Shown: piece by piece, positions 41,951-50,370 of the stretch | Numbering within the stretch: position 1 is the first letter of the stretch | Layout of the letters: every line of letters starts with the position of its first letter | Assembly (NCBI GenBank): GCA_902791985.1 | Contig: CADAYD010000001.1 | Coordinates: 62,001 to 126,000, forward strand | Source of the DNA: an uncultured bacterium | Lineage (GTDB): Bacteria; Cyanobacteriota; Vampirovibrionia; Gastranaerophilales; Gastranaerophilaceae | Direction of reading: 5' to 3' | DNA length: 64,000 nucleotides | Notes under the pieces: generated by a model | What the model saw: the letters and a program-made list of their open reading frames with translations, nothing else | Database searches by the model: none | Told to the model about the DNA's origin: nothing | Made by a program: the position numbers and the translations under genes

Positions 41951-42941
41951 AAAAGAAAATAACGGAATATTGTTATATGCACAGTTAACCTATGAAAAAT
42001 ATATACATACGGTATTTTTTGAGTTACTTGAAAAGGCGCATGAATTATCTGCTAAACTTGGCGGAGTTGAAATTAGTGCAGTCTGTTTTGCTTCTCCTGA
42101 TAATATCGAAGGTTTCAAAGATGCATTTAGAAATATGGGTGTAAATAAAGTCTATTACTTTGAGGATAAACGTCTTGAAAATTATTCAACTGAATATTAT
42201 TCAAAATTATTTACAGAACTTGTGAGCGAAATTAAGCCTGAGATTTTACTGATTGGCGCAACAAACCAAGGGCGTGATTTGGCGCCGAGAATTTCAAGTG
42301 CTTTGCATACGGGTTTAACTGCAGATTGTATTGATCTTGATATAAACGAAAAAGGTCAGCTTGCCGCAACCCGACCAACTTTCGGCGGAGAACTTATGGC
42401 AACTATTTTGTGCAAAAATTATCCGCAGATGGCTACAGTCAGACCGAATGTTTTTAAAGTCCACAGTGTTGACTACAATGCAGATACAGAATTTATAAAG
42501 AAAGATGTTTCAATATTAGATGGAATAAAGAATCATGTTGAGATTTTGGAATTTAAAAAGATTTTAGAAAATGAAATCAATGATCTTGATAATGCGGATA
42601 TTGTTGTTGCCGGCGGAATGGGTTTGAAAAACGAGAAGGGATTTGAACTTTTGCAGAAGTTTGCGGATAAAATTGGAGGAACAGTCGCTGCAACACGACC
42701 TGCGGTTGAAAATGGTCTAGCCCCACATTCAATACAAATAGGGCAGACAGGAAAAACTGTTCGTCCAAAAGTCTATATCGCTTGCGGAATTTCGGGTGCT
42801 GTACAACACACAGTCGGGATGGATAAATCGGAGCATATTATTGCTATAAATAACGATCCTGATGCTCCGATATTTAAAATTGCTGACACAGGTATAGTCG
42901 GAGATTTTTTTGAAATTGCGCAAAAGTATTTGGAACTATAA
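41943..42941 (+). CDS. etfA: Electron transfer flavoprotein alpha subunit (FixB/EtfA)
   Basis: Large FAD-binding ETF subunit. The C-terminal FAD domain is clear: IVVAGGMGLKNEKGFELLQK (about 218-237), ATRPAVENGLAPHSIQIGQT (about 248-267) then GKTVRPKVYIACGISGAVQH (about 268-287), and AINNDPDAPIFKIADTGIVG. Length 332 aa. Partner of etfB upstream. Whether the pair is of the bifurcating type (second FAD) cannot be told by eye. Confidence 0.95.
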   Translation: MPEKENNGILLYAQLTYEKYIHTVFFELLEKAHELSAKLGGVEISAVCFASPDNIEGFKDAFRNMGVNKVYYFEDKRLENYSTEYYSKLFTELVSEIKPEILLIGATNQGRDLAPRISSALHTGLTADCIDLDINEKGQLAATRPTFGGELMATILCKNYPQMATVRPNVFKVHSVDYNADTEFIKKDVSILDGIKNHVEILEFKKILENEINDLDNADIVVAGGMGLKNEKGFELLQKFADKIGGTVAATRPAVENGLAPHSIQIGQTGKTVRPKVYIACGISGAVQHTVGMDKSEHIIAINNDPDAPIFKIADTGIVGDFFEIAQKYLEL

Positions 42942-42942
42942 A

Positions 42943-43545
42943 TCATTTTTCCATATTGAATTGAATATCGCTAAGTTTATAATCTCTGTCATAAATATCA
43001 ATTTTTATGCCGTTTGTTTCTTTTGTATTTTTAACTTTACCAAAACGAAGATATGATAAATCTGCTTTTTCAAAAAATTCCTTTGCATCATTCCAAATAG
43101 TTCCAAGTTTTAGTCTTGATTTTGCACTTACAATATCTGCTTTGCTAAGAGTTAAGGTATCTGATGCATTTTCTTTCGTCAATCCCGCAAGCATTTTTAT
43201 TGTTTCTACTGCAGGCTGACTATAATCACGTTGTTCAACATTGAATTTTTCATTTTCAAAACCTTTTGCAATATCCGTAAATTCGCCGAAGATTTTACCA
43301 TTTTGCGCTGAATATTTTATATTATCGGTAACAAAAGATACACCGTTTTCAACCCTTAAATTATATTTTGGTTCAAATCCGCAATATATTTTAAGGTCTG
43401 CATATGCTTTCGGTAAAGTGTCTTTTACAACTGTTTTTGCCTGTTTTTCAAGCGGTTGAACTATTTTGTTATTATTTTTGCAGCTTACACCGGTTAAAGT
43501 TGTGCCTGCAATTAAAATTGATGAAATAATATTTCTTACCTTCAT
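42943..43545 (-). CDS. Exported protein of unknown function, possible lipoprotein
   Basis: A 200-residue protein. Signal MKVRNIISSILIAGTTLTG ends before VSCKNNN, a weak lipobox with Cys22. The remainder is a mixed-fold hydrophilic domain with no family that I recognise: YCGFEPKYNLRVENGVSFVT (about 54-73) and GIKIDIYDRDYKLSDIQFNM near the end. It converges on etfA with one base between. AGGAGTAC lies before the ATG. Confidence 0.65.
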   Translation of the reverse strand: MKVRNIISSILIAGTTLTGVSCKNNNKIVQPLEKQAKTVVKDTLPKAYADLKIYCGFEPKYNLRVENGVSFVTDNIKYSAQNGKIFGEFTDIAKGFENEKFNVEQRDYSQPAVETIKMLAGLTKENASDTLTLSKADIVSAKSRLKLGTIWNDAKEFFEKADLSYLRFGKVKNTKETNGIKIDIYDRDYKLSDIQFNMEK

Positions 43546-43678
43546 TACTTGTACTCCTTTATGTTACATACAAAGTTATATTAATACAAATATATCTAAA
43601 TGTATATATTAAATTTGAGAATTTGTTTTAGGCATATATAGGTTTGCAAAACATTTGTGTTGGTGCAAAAATACGGTT

Positions 43679-44848
43679 ATGATTTACGCTAAAGAAGAAC
43701 GAAAACCCCAAATATGGTTTTGTGGCGGTCATTTTATAAACGATGTTTATACAGGATTTTTAAATCCGATTATGCCGTTTATAGCAGAGCAGGTAAAAAT
43801 TTCTATGCCGGTTGCGACGATAATTTTGAGCTGTTCTCATATTTTTTCGTCTTTGTTGCAGCCCTTTTTTGGTTTTTTTGCGGATAATATGAAAAAACGA
43901 ACCCTAATTTTCTGGGGATTGATTTTTACTTCAGTATTTATATCTTTTGCTCCGGCGAGTCAAAATCTTATTAGCATGATTTTATTTATTATGCTTGGCA
44001 GTCTTGGTTCAAGCCTTTTTCATCCGCAGTCGTTGGGGTTGATTTCAAAATTTTCTAAATCGGATATTGTCCGAAATATGGGCATTTTTATAGCATGCGG
44101 GACTTTGGGTTATTCAATGGGACCGTTATTTTCATCTTTTATTGCTCAATATTTCGGGTTAAATAAAATGCCTTATCTTGCGCTGCTTGGTGTATGTTGG
44201 GCTGTTTTGATGTTTGCGTTTGTCCCGAAGTTTTCAAACGAAAAAACGCAAAAATTAAACATTGATTTTTTTAAAGCACTTAAAGAAATTCTGTCAAATA
44301 GGAAACTAAATATATTAAATGTTATTGCGATGCTGAAGTCTTTGATGACCACTTCTTGTTCGATTTTACTGCCGTTTTTGTGGAAGTCTCAAGGGTATTC
44401 AAAATTTCAAATCGGTTTGGCCCTTTTCTCTTTCATATTTTTAGGCGGAATTGCATCTCTTTTGAGTCCGAAATTGGAACATAAAATTGGTACGGCGAAC
44501 GTATTTTATTTTTCAATGATAGCAACGTTCCCGCTTGCTATTTTATTTATGTTGACATACAAAAATTTGCCTTTGTTATCATTTATAATTTTTGCAATAA
44601 TGGGATTTGTAACAATGTTTGCAACACCTATTACTATGAATTTAGCACAAAATATATTGCCGCAATACAAAAGCATAATTGGCGGATTTATAAATGGATT
44701 TTCTTGGGGGATTGTTGCAATAATTATGTCTGTAGTTGGTTTTATTGCTCAAAATATAAGCATTGTTCCTGTTTTGGTAGGCATATCTGCTATTCCCGCA
44801 ATATGCTCATATATGGTAAAGTTTTTGTTTCCCAAACAAAATAATTAA
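43679..44848 (+). CDS. fsr: MFS transporter, fosmidomycin resistance (Fsr)-like
   Basis: The protein has 389 residues and about 12 membrane helices. Fsr-type signatures: GGHFINDVYTGFLNPIMPFI (about 16-35), LLQPFFGFFADN with the loop 2-3 motif (about 63-74), and SSLFHPQSLGLISKFS (about 115-130). Fsr relatives export fosmidomycin, trimethoprim or other drugs; the actual substrate here is unknown. The ATG at 43679 is chosen over an upstream TTG because it gives the family start; no strong ribosome site is visible. The stop overlaps the end of a small convergent gene by 4 bases. Confidence 0.87.
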   Translation: MIYAKEERKPQIWFCGGHFINDVYTGFLNPIMPFIAEQVKISMPVATIILSCSHIFSSLLQPFFGFFADNMKKRTLIFWGLIFTSVFISFAPASQNLISMILFIMLGSLGSSLFHPQSLGLISKFSKSDIVRNMGIFIACGTLGYSMGPLFSSFIAQYFGLNKMPYLALLGVCWAVLMFAFVPKFSNEKTQKLNIDFFKALKEILSNRKLNILNVIAMLKSLMTTSCSILLPFLWKSQGYSKFQIGLALFSFIFLGGIASLLSPKLEHKIGTANVFYFSMIATFPLAILFMLTYKNLPLLSFIIFAIMGFVTMFATPITMNLAQNILPQYKSIIGGFINGFSWGIVAIIMSVVGFIAQNISIVPVLVGISAIPAICSYMVKFLFPKQNN

Positions 44849-45033
44849 GCAAATAAATTCAAAAACTTGCCAACGAGAGATTCCGAATTTTTAGAATCTA
44901 TATTTTTTGCGAAAGATTGACTGCTAAAATCGTTTAAATAATGATTAACATAAGGTTTAATTTGCGCCTTTTTAATATCAGCATTAACAGAATTATTGCT
45001 CTTCTTCAAATATCCGATTGAATCGACCAGCAT
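44845..45033 (-). CDS. Small protein of unknown function (62 aa)
   Basis: Hydrophilic, beginning MLVDSIGYLKKSNNSVNADI and ending GKFLNLFA. GGGGTAAAGAG before the ATG favours real translation. No motif is recognised, and it may be a chance frame. It is convergent with the MFS gene and divergent from the 139-aa gene. Confidence 0.45.
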   Translation of the reverse strand: MLVDSIGYLKKSNNSVNADIKKAQIKPYVNHYLNDFSSQSFAKNIDSKNSESLVGKFLNLFA

Positions 45034-45150
45034 CTCTTTACCCCAACTTTAACTACTTCCTTAGTCTATCATAAAAATTTTTTTTTACAAGAATGTTTAC
45101 ATTATATTTACAATTGGCAAAAAATTTTTTTAGTGTTTTTATGTAATATA

Positions 45151-45570
45151 ATGAAAACGGATAAAATATCATTTGGACAAACATACATAAAACCTTCTCT
45201 TGCCAAATATATGAAAGAGGAAAATATTCAAAAAATGCCGTATATCTTTGGTTTTGGGGAGCTTTATCCTACTGATATTTTTATAGGAGCAAATAAAAAA
45301 GGAGAATTAACTCTCGATATTGTTCACTCAACTCTGGCAAAACAGATATTTTTTAATGAGGATATCCCAAAAACATTTGAGAATGTTACGGTTTTGAATT
45401 TTTTACATAACATGGAGAGATTACAAAGATTGTATCAAGGGGTTAAAACACCGGTATCAAACGTGGTTATTAAAGATATTGAAAATTTGTCTGTAAAAGA
45501 TTTACAATTGGCGGTAAACGATAAAATTCAGCAGTATTATGAAATGTTGGCTAAAAAATTTTTGAATTAG
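45151..45570 (+). CDS. Protein of unknown function with N-terminal ISFG motif (139 aa)
   Basis: Starts MKTDKISFGQTYIKPSLAKY, followed by a mixed alpha/beta domain (GFGELYPTDIFIGANKKGEL, about 36-55) and a C-terminal helix. I recognise no family. The short ISFG motif near the N-terminus also occurs in the unrelated 850-aa glycosyltransferase at 53895. The ATG at 45151 is preferred to a GTG-less frame opening at 45133. It is followed by a promoter and a 6S RNA candidate. Confidence 0.65.
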   Translation: MKTDKISFGQTYIKPSLAKYMKEENIQKMPYIFGFGELYPTDIFIGANKKGELTLDIVHSTLAKQIFFNEDIPKTFENVTVLNFLHNMERLQRLYQGVKTPVSNVVIKDIENLSVKDLQLAVNDKIQQYYEMLAKKFLN

Positions 45571-45575
45571 TTTTA

Positions 45576-45604
45576 TTGCCAATAAATTTAAAATATGCTA
45601 GACT
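45576..45604 (+). promoter_or_regulatory. Promoter of the 6S RNA candidate
   Basis: TTGCCA (45576-45581), a 17-base spacer and TAGACT (45599-45604). The predicted start (about 45611) is exactly the first base of the 13-bp closing stem of the RNA. Confidence 0.65.
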
Positions 45605-45610
45605 GTGAAC

Positions 45611-45792
45611 AGTTCTATACAGGTGTTAATTTTGTTCCTACATTTACATAAATAGGGAGAGTTAACTCCAATGAGATTGAAGTATACCCGTCGATTTTAT
45701 TATCGCCAGCGGGAAACGGATTACTCAGGGTTCTCACCCACCTGCAGAGCACAGCAGGTAACAAAATCCGCCTGTATGGGACTTTTTAATTT
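45611..45792 (+). ncRNA. ssrS: 6S RNA candidate (SsrS-like)
   Basis: About 180 nt closed by a 13-bp stem: AGTTCTATACAGG (45611-45623) pairs with CCTGTATGGGACT (45771-45783). Next inside, ATTTTGTT pairs with AACAAAAT. The 3' part of the central region has a short hairpin, ACCTGC-8 nt-GCAGGT (45740-45759), as in cyanobacterial and Bacillus 6S RNAs. A T-rich tract follows. Length, rod shape, promoter fit and lack of any ORF all agree with 6S RNA, which binds and regulates sigma-70 RNA polymerase. It has not been checked against a covariance model. Confidence 0.7.
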
Positions 45793-45845
45793 TGTTATCG
45801 GATAAATATCTTTTTGTTATATAATTATAACAAGGAGGAATTTCG

Positions 45846-46703
45846 ATGTTATTACATACTATAAAAGAGGTTCGCGCACAGGTTAGGGAATGGAAAAAGC
45901 AAGGGTTGGTCGTCGGGTTAGTTCCGACGATGGGGGCGCTGCATGATGGACACTTGAGTCTAATACAAAAAGCTGTTCAAAAATGCGACAAAGTTGTAGT
46001 ATCGGTTTTTGTTAATCCTATACAGTTTTGTGCAGGAGAAGACTTAGATAAATATCCAAGAACACTTGATGCTGATAATAAATTGTGTGAAGATGCCGGA
46101 GTTTCTGTTGTTTTTGCGCCGAATTCAAATGAAATGTACGGTGAAGGTCAAATGAGAACAAATGATTTTTTGACTTATGTTGTTCCTCCGTTTTTTTACG
46201 TCAATAAATTGTGCGGGAAATCACGTGTTGGACATTTTGACGGGGTTTGTACCGTAGTAAATAAATTATTTAATATTGTTCAACCGGATTATGCTTTTTT
46301 CGGACAAAAAGATGCGCAGCAGCTTATTATTATCAAAAAAATGGTAAAAGATCTTAATATTCCTGTAGAAATTATACCATGCCCGATTGTTCGCGAAGAA
46401 TCCGGATTGGCACTGAGTTCAAGAAATAAATATTTATCTGAAGAAGATAAAAAAGAGGCTCTTGTATTGTCAAAGATTTTGAATAATATAAATTCTTGTT
46501 ATAAAAAAGGGGTAAAAGATGTCGAGGCGTTAAAGGAAACAGCTTATGACTTTCTAAACGAGCATCATGAACTTGAGTATCTTGAATTTATGAATCAAGA
46601 TGACTTGGAGGAGGTTTCAACGGTTGACAATAACACAAGAGTTTTCATTGCTTGCAGAGTCGGCGGAGTCCGTTTGATTGATAATATGCTTCTTGGGGAA
46701 TAA
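45846..46703 (+). CDS. panC: Pantothenate synthetase PanC
   Basis: Condenses pantoate with beta-alanine using ATP. VGLVPTMGALHDGHLSLIQK (about 22-41) holds the HxGH site, VVVSVFVNPIQFCAGEDLDK (about 49-68) the pantoate pocket. VGHFDGVCTVVNKLFNIVQP and YAFFGQKDAQQLIIIKKM follow, then LALSSRNKYLS (KMSKS-like). Length 285 aa. AAGGAGGAA precedes the ATG. It is separated from panB by 10 kb. It lies 53 bases after the 6S RNA and may depend partly on readthrough from it. Confidence 0.95.
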   Translation: MLLHTIKEVRAQVREWKKQGLVVGLVPTMGALHDGHLSLIQKAVQKCDKVVVSVFVNPIQFCAGEDLDKYPRTLDADNKLCEDAGVSVVFAPNSNEMYGEGQMRTNDFLTYVVPPFFYVNKLCGKSRVGHFDGVCTVVNKLFNIVQPDYAFFGQKDAQQLIIIKKMVKDLNIPVEIIPCPIVREESGLALSSRNKYLSEEDKKEALVLSKILNNINSCYKKGVKDVEALKETAYDFLNEHHELEYLEFMNQDDLEEVSTVDNNTRVFIACRVGGVRLIDNMLLGE

Positions 46704-46783
46704 TTACCGCCCGACTGTCTTATTGTAAAAATTATGCCAAGTTCAAATAATATGGTGTAATTTAAAAAGAAAAGAGGAAAATT

Positions 46784-47170
46784 ATGAGTAAAAAATCAAT
46801 TATAACAATCCTAGCTATAATAATTTTACCGTTATTGGTATTCTGGGGGTTATCGTGGAATAAAGATGCAACAGCGATTGCTGATACAAATTTGCCGCAG
46901 ATTATTAAATTTTCATCATCCATGTGCCTTGAATGTAAAGAGGTCGAAAAAATTTTTAATGAAATTTTACCGAAATATAAAGACAGGATTACTTACACTG
47001 CGATTGTTGTTGATTCAAGAAAAGATATGAATAATAAATTAATTAAAAAATATAATATAACACTTGTCCCGACGGTAGTAATGCTTGACTCAAACGGTAA
47101 AGAGTGCAAACGTATTGAAGGTGCAGCTTCAAAAGACGAATACATTGAGGTTATTGAAGGTTTGAAATAA
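46784..47170 (+). CDS. Membrane-tethered thioredoxin-like protein
   Basis: The protein has 128 residues with an N-terminal membrane anchor (IITILAIIILPLLVFWGLSW, about 5-24). A thioredoxin fold follows with IIKFSSSMCLECKEVEKIFN (about 40-59), whose CLEC replaces the usual CGPC, and the cis-Pro region LVPTVVMLDSNGKECKR. It probably faces the periplasm. The ccdA gene, 2 bases downstream, would supply electrons through the membrane. AAAGAGGAAAAT precedes the ATG. It may reduce periplasmic cysteines or mature cytochrome or wall enzymes; the target is unknown. Confidence 0.88.
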   Translation: MSKKSIITILAIIILPLLVFWGLSWNKDATAIADTNLPQIIKFSSSMCLECKEVEKIFNEILPKYKDRITYTAIVVDSRKDMNNKLIKKYNITLVPTVVMLDSNGKECKRIEGAASKDEYIEVIEGLK

Positions 47171-47172
47171 TA

Positions 47173-47871
47173 ATGGAAGAATTGCTCGTAATATTTCAAA
47201 ATCCGTCAAGTATATATTTGATGTTTTTGGGCTCTTTCATAGGAGGACTTATTGCATCAATTTCTCCGTGTTCGCTTTCTATGTTGCCATTAATTGTTGG
47301 GTATGTCGGGGGATATGGCGATGATAAACCTGCAAAAACTTTTGTGCAGATGATATTTTTCGTATTTGGTGCGAGTATTGTTTTTTCAATAATAGGTCTA
47401 ATTTGTGCCTTAACAGGTAAAATTTTTGTTGGTAATCCTTATTTTGCACTTATTGCTGCATCCGTTATTTTGATTATGGGGTTAAATATTGTAGGATTGC
47501 TTGATATTCAACTTCCGGCTTTGATTAAGGAGATTCCGCAAAATAAGTTTAATAATGATTTTTTATATCCTGTTTTATTAGGTGCGGTTTTTGCTATTAT
47601 TGGAACTCCTTGTTCAACGCCTATTTTAGCAAGTATAATGGCTTTTGCCGCTGTAGGCGCTAATATAGGACAATCCATTTTAATGCTCTTTTTGTTCTCT
47701 CTCGGGCAGGGTGCTATATTTGTTCTTGCAGGTGTGTTAACTTCAAAACTCAAAGCTTCCGGAGAAAAATTCTATCAAATTTCCGAGATAATCATGAAAA
47801 TTTGCGGGGTTTTATTAATTTTAGTTGCATTGTTTATGTATTATAAAATATTTTCAACGATTATCGGCTAA
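47173..47871 (+). CDS. ccdA: CcdA/DsbD-type membrane thiol transporter
   Basis: A 232-residue protein with six membrane helices that passes reducing equivalents across the inner membrane. GLIASISPCSLSMLPLIVGY (about 25-44) and AIIGTPCSTPILASIMAF (about 142-159) carry the two conserved Cys, each in the family's PC context. It is paired with the thioredoxin-like gene directly upstream. The end overlaps the convergent proA stop by 4 bases. Confidence 0.9.
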   Translation: MEELLVIFQNPSSIYLMFLGSFIGGLIASISPCSLSMLPLIVGYVGGYGDDKPAKTFVQMIFFVFGASIVFSIIGLICALTGKIFVGNPYFALIAASVILIMGLNIVGLLDIQLPALIKEIPQNKFNNDFLYPVLLGAVFAIIGTPCSTPILASIMAFAAVGANIGQSILMLFLFSLGQGAIFVLAGVLTSKLKASGEKFYQISEIIMKICGVLLILVALFMYYKIFSTIIG

Positions 47872-49115
47872 ATATCTTTGTGGTGAAACTGCTTTAATCC
47901 TTTTGCATAATCATCAACAATTTGACCTTTGCCCGAAAGTTTGTATTTATAAATTGTTAAGCCTTCTAATCCGACAGGACCTCTTGCATGGGTTTTGTTT
48001 GTTGAAATTCCGACCTCTGCCCCAAAACCGTAGCGAAAACCGTCTGCAAAACGGGTTGAAACATTATGATAAACGCCGGCACTATCAACTTCGTTCATAA
48101 ATTTTTCCGCGTTGTTTAAATCGTTTGTTATTATGCAATCGGTATGTCCTGAGCCGTATTTGTTGATGTGCGCAATGGCTTGTTCAATATTATCAACAAT
48201 TTTAACAGACAAAATTTTATCACCATATTCAATGTCCCAACTGTCAGGATTCATTTCAAGTTTTATTTCTTCTAATTGCAAAGCGGCCAAAAGTTCTTCT
48301 TTCTTAGAAAAATCTTTATGTATTAAAAGAGTTTCGACAGCGTTGCAGGCACTTGGGTACTGAGTTTTGGCATCAACCGTAATCTTAATTGCATCATCAA
48401 TATCTGCATTTTTATCGACAAAAATATGGCAAATCCCGCTTGCATGCCCCAAAACAGGGATTTTTGTATTCTCTTTAATGTAAGAAACCAGTTTATTCCC
48501 GCCACGAGGGATAATTAGGTTTATATATTCGTCGCATTTTAGCATTTGGGAAATATCATCGTGTGTAAATACCTGCTGAATGACATTTTTTGGAAAACCA
48601 TCAACCTGTGAGAGTGCATTGTTCATGATTTCCATTATTTTTTTATTAGTATTAATCGATTCTTTTCCGCCTTTTAAGATTACTGCGTTTGATGATTTAA
48701 TTGCAAGTGATGAAATTTGTGAAATAACGTCAGGTCTTGCCTCAAAAATTATCCCCAAAACTCCGATAGGACAGGAAACTTTTTCCAAAATAAGGTCTTT
48801 ATCAAGTTCGCGTTTTAACAAAATTTTGCCGACAGGGTCGTCAAGCTTTGTAATATCACGCACCCCCTGAATCATATCTCTCATTTTGTTTTCATCAAGT
48901 TTGAGGCGGTTAAAAGTCGATTTTGCAAGTTTACCTTCATCAACAAGATTTTGAGCGTTTTCTAAATCTGTTTTATTGGCATCAAAAATTTCTGCATTAT
49001 GATTTTCGATAGCGTCTGCAACTGCATTAAGCGCTTTGTTTTTTATCTCAACATTTACGCTGGCGATTTTTAATGATGCTTCTTTTGCATTTTTTGCAAT
49101 TTCGATAAAGTCCAT
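47868..49115 (-). CDS. proA: Gamma-glutamyl phosphate reductase ProA
   Basis: Second proline-synthesis enzyme, reducing glutamyl-5-phosphate with NADPH. PIGVLGIIFEARPDVISQIS (about 116-135), AIKSSNAVILKGGKESINTN (about 138-157), LIIPRGGNKLVSYI (about 206-219) and QYPSACNAVETLLIHKDF with the catalytic Cys (about 253-270). Length 415 aa. It follows proB, with a short palindromic element between them. Confidence 0.96.
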   Translation of the reverse strand: MDFIEIAKNAKEASLKIASVNVEIKNKALNAVADAIENHNAEIFDANKTDLENAQNLVDEGKLAKSTFNRLKLDENKMRDMIQGVRDITKLDDPVGKILLKRELDKDLILEKVSCPIGVLGIIFEARPDVISQISSLAIKSSNAVILKGGKESINTNKKIMEIMNNALSQVDGFPKNVIQQVFTHDDISQMLKCDEYINLIIPRGGNKLVSYIKENTKIPVLGHASGICHIFVDKNADIDDAIKITVDAKTQYPSACNAVETLLIHKDFSKKEELLAALQLEEIKLEMNPDSWDIEYGDKILSVKIVDNIEQAIAHINKYGSGHTDCIITNDLNNAEKFMNEVDSAGVYHNVSTRFADGFRYGFGAEVGISTNKTHARGPVGLEGLTIYKYKLSGKGQIVDDYAKGLKQFHHKDI

Positions 49116-49121
49116 ATTTAG

Positions 49122-49155
49122 CCCTCACCTTGCCCTCAGCCCAAAGTGGCGAGGG
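49122..49155. repeat. Short GC-rich palindromic element between proB and proA
   Basis: CCCTCAC at the left edge and GGCGAGGG at the right give imperfect inverted arms, with another CCCTCA in between. The style resembles the element inside the rqcH-like gene (CCCTCAC...GTGAGGG). It fills most of the proB-proA spacer and could affect the translation or stability of the proBA message. Confidence 0.5.
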
Positions 49156-49162
49156 TATTATT

Positions 49163-50311
49163 TTATAAAATCGTTATATTATCTCTTGTAATTATCGCAT
49201 CGTAGTTTTTGAACCCTAGAATTTCAACAATACTGTCCGAATGACATCCGATAACTTTTCTGCATGAATCAGAATCGTAATTTACAATTCCTCTTGCAAA
49301 TTCGTTGCCGGTTTCATCAAGAATGGAGATTACATCACCTTTTTTAAAGTCGTTTTTAACCTCAATAACTCCTATCGGCAATAAACTTTTTTCGTCCTGA
49401 ATTAGTGCGTTTTTTGCACCGTCATTAACGATAATTTTACCGATAATGTTTGTTGCATACCCTATCCAGCGTTTTTTGTCGGATAAATTCTCATCAGACG
49501 GGAGAAACATTGTTCCAAAACCTTCGCCGTTAAAGATTTTCTTTATAATGTACGGCTCTTTGCCGTTTGCGATTAAAACTTTGCCCCCAAAACGGGTAAC
49601 AAGTCGTGCAGACAGAAGTTTTGATTCCATACCGCCCCGTCCGCCGTCGGATACACCTGAAGCCAGAGCAATAATATCATCATTGACTTCTTCAACTTCT
49701 TGGATTAATTGTGCATTAGGATTGTTTTTCGGATTAGAATCGTATAGTCCGTTTACATCGGATAAGATGATAAGCAAATCCGCATCGAGTTCGCTTGCCA
49801 CAAGTGCAGAAAGCTTATCATTATCCGAGAAATTTACCTTCATTCCAACATCAGGAGCACGGCTGATAAGTTCTATTGTTGAAACGGTATCGTTTTGATT
49901 AACAATAGGAATTGCGCCGAGTTCAAGGAGTTTATTAAAAGTTGTGCGCAAACTCAAATATCTTTCTCTTATAGAAAAATCGTCCTCCGTCAGTAGAATT
50001 TGAGCTGCAGTCAATCCATAAGTATCAAATCCGTTTTCATAAACTGACATAAGTTTGCATTGACCGATTGCGGCACAAGCCTGCTTTAGTGCAATTCCTT
50101 TTGTATCTTGCAAATTTAATCTCTTTTTGCCCATACCGACTGCGCCCGAAGTCACTATAATAACTTCTTTACCTGATTTGACAAGGTTTGCAATGTCTTC
50201 AATAAATGTATAAACTCTTGGCAGGGAAATGAAGCCTTCGTCGTTCCTCAAGATGTTTGTGCCGAGTTTAATTACAATTCTTTTTGAATTTATAAAATCT
50301 TTTCTGTCCAT
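49163..50311 (-). CDS. proB: Glutamate 5-kinase ProB (with PUA domain)
   Basis: First proline-synthesis enzyme. The amino-acid kinase domain has KRIVIKLGTNILRNDEGFIS (about 9-28), VIIVTSGAVGMGKKRL (about 49-64), NQNDTVSTIEL (about 147-157) and FSDNDKLSALVA. The C-terminal PUA domain (about 290-382) has SLLPIGVIEVKNDFKKGDVI. Length 382 aa. No ribosome site is seen; TTGTAT-18-GATAAT lies 8 bases before the ATG, so the message may be nearly leaderless. It is divergent from tyrA, with overlapping promoters. Confidence 0.95.
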   Translation of the reverse strand: MDRKDFINSKRIVIKLGTNILRNDEGFISLPRVYTFIEDIANLVKSGKEVIIVTSGAVGMGKKRLNLQDTKGIALKQACAAIGQCKLMSVYENGFDTYGLTAAQILLTEDDFSIRERYLSLRTTFNKLLELGAIPIVNQNDTVSTIELISRAPDVGMKVNFSDNDKLSALVASELDADLLIILSDVNGLYDSNPKNNPNAQLIQEVEEVNDDIIALASGVSDGGRGGMESKLLSARLVTRFGGKVLIANGKEPYIIKKIFNGEGFGTMFLPSDENLSDKKRWIGYATNIIGKIIVNDGAKNALIQDEKSLLPIGVIEVKNDFKKGDVISILDETGNEFARGIVNYDSDSCRKVIGCHSDSIVEILGFKNYDAIITRDNITIL

Positions 50312-50319
50312 AGAATTAT

Positions 50320-50350
50320 ATTATCATAACTTTCAAAAATATGATACAAT
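50320..50350. promoter_or_regulatory. Overlapping divergent promoters of proBA and tyrA
   Basis: On the minus strand TTGTAT-N18-GATAAT (50320-50349) reads into proB. On the plus strand TTATCA (50321-50326)-N18-TACAAT (50345-50350) reads into tyrA, with AAAGGAG downstream. The two share nearly the same bases, so polymerase binding should be mutually exclusive. Confidence 0.45.
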
Positions 50351-50370
50351 TAGAAAATAAAGGAGAAAAT

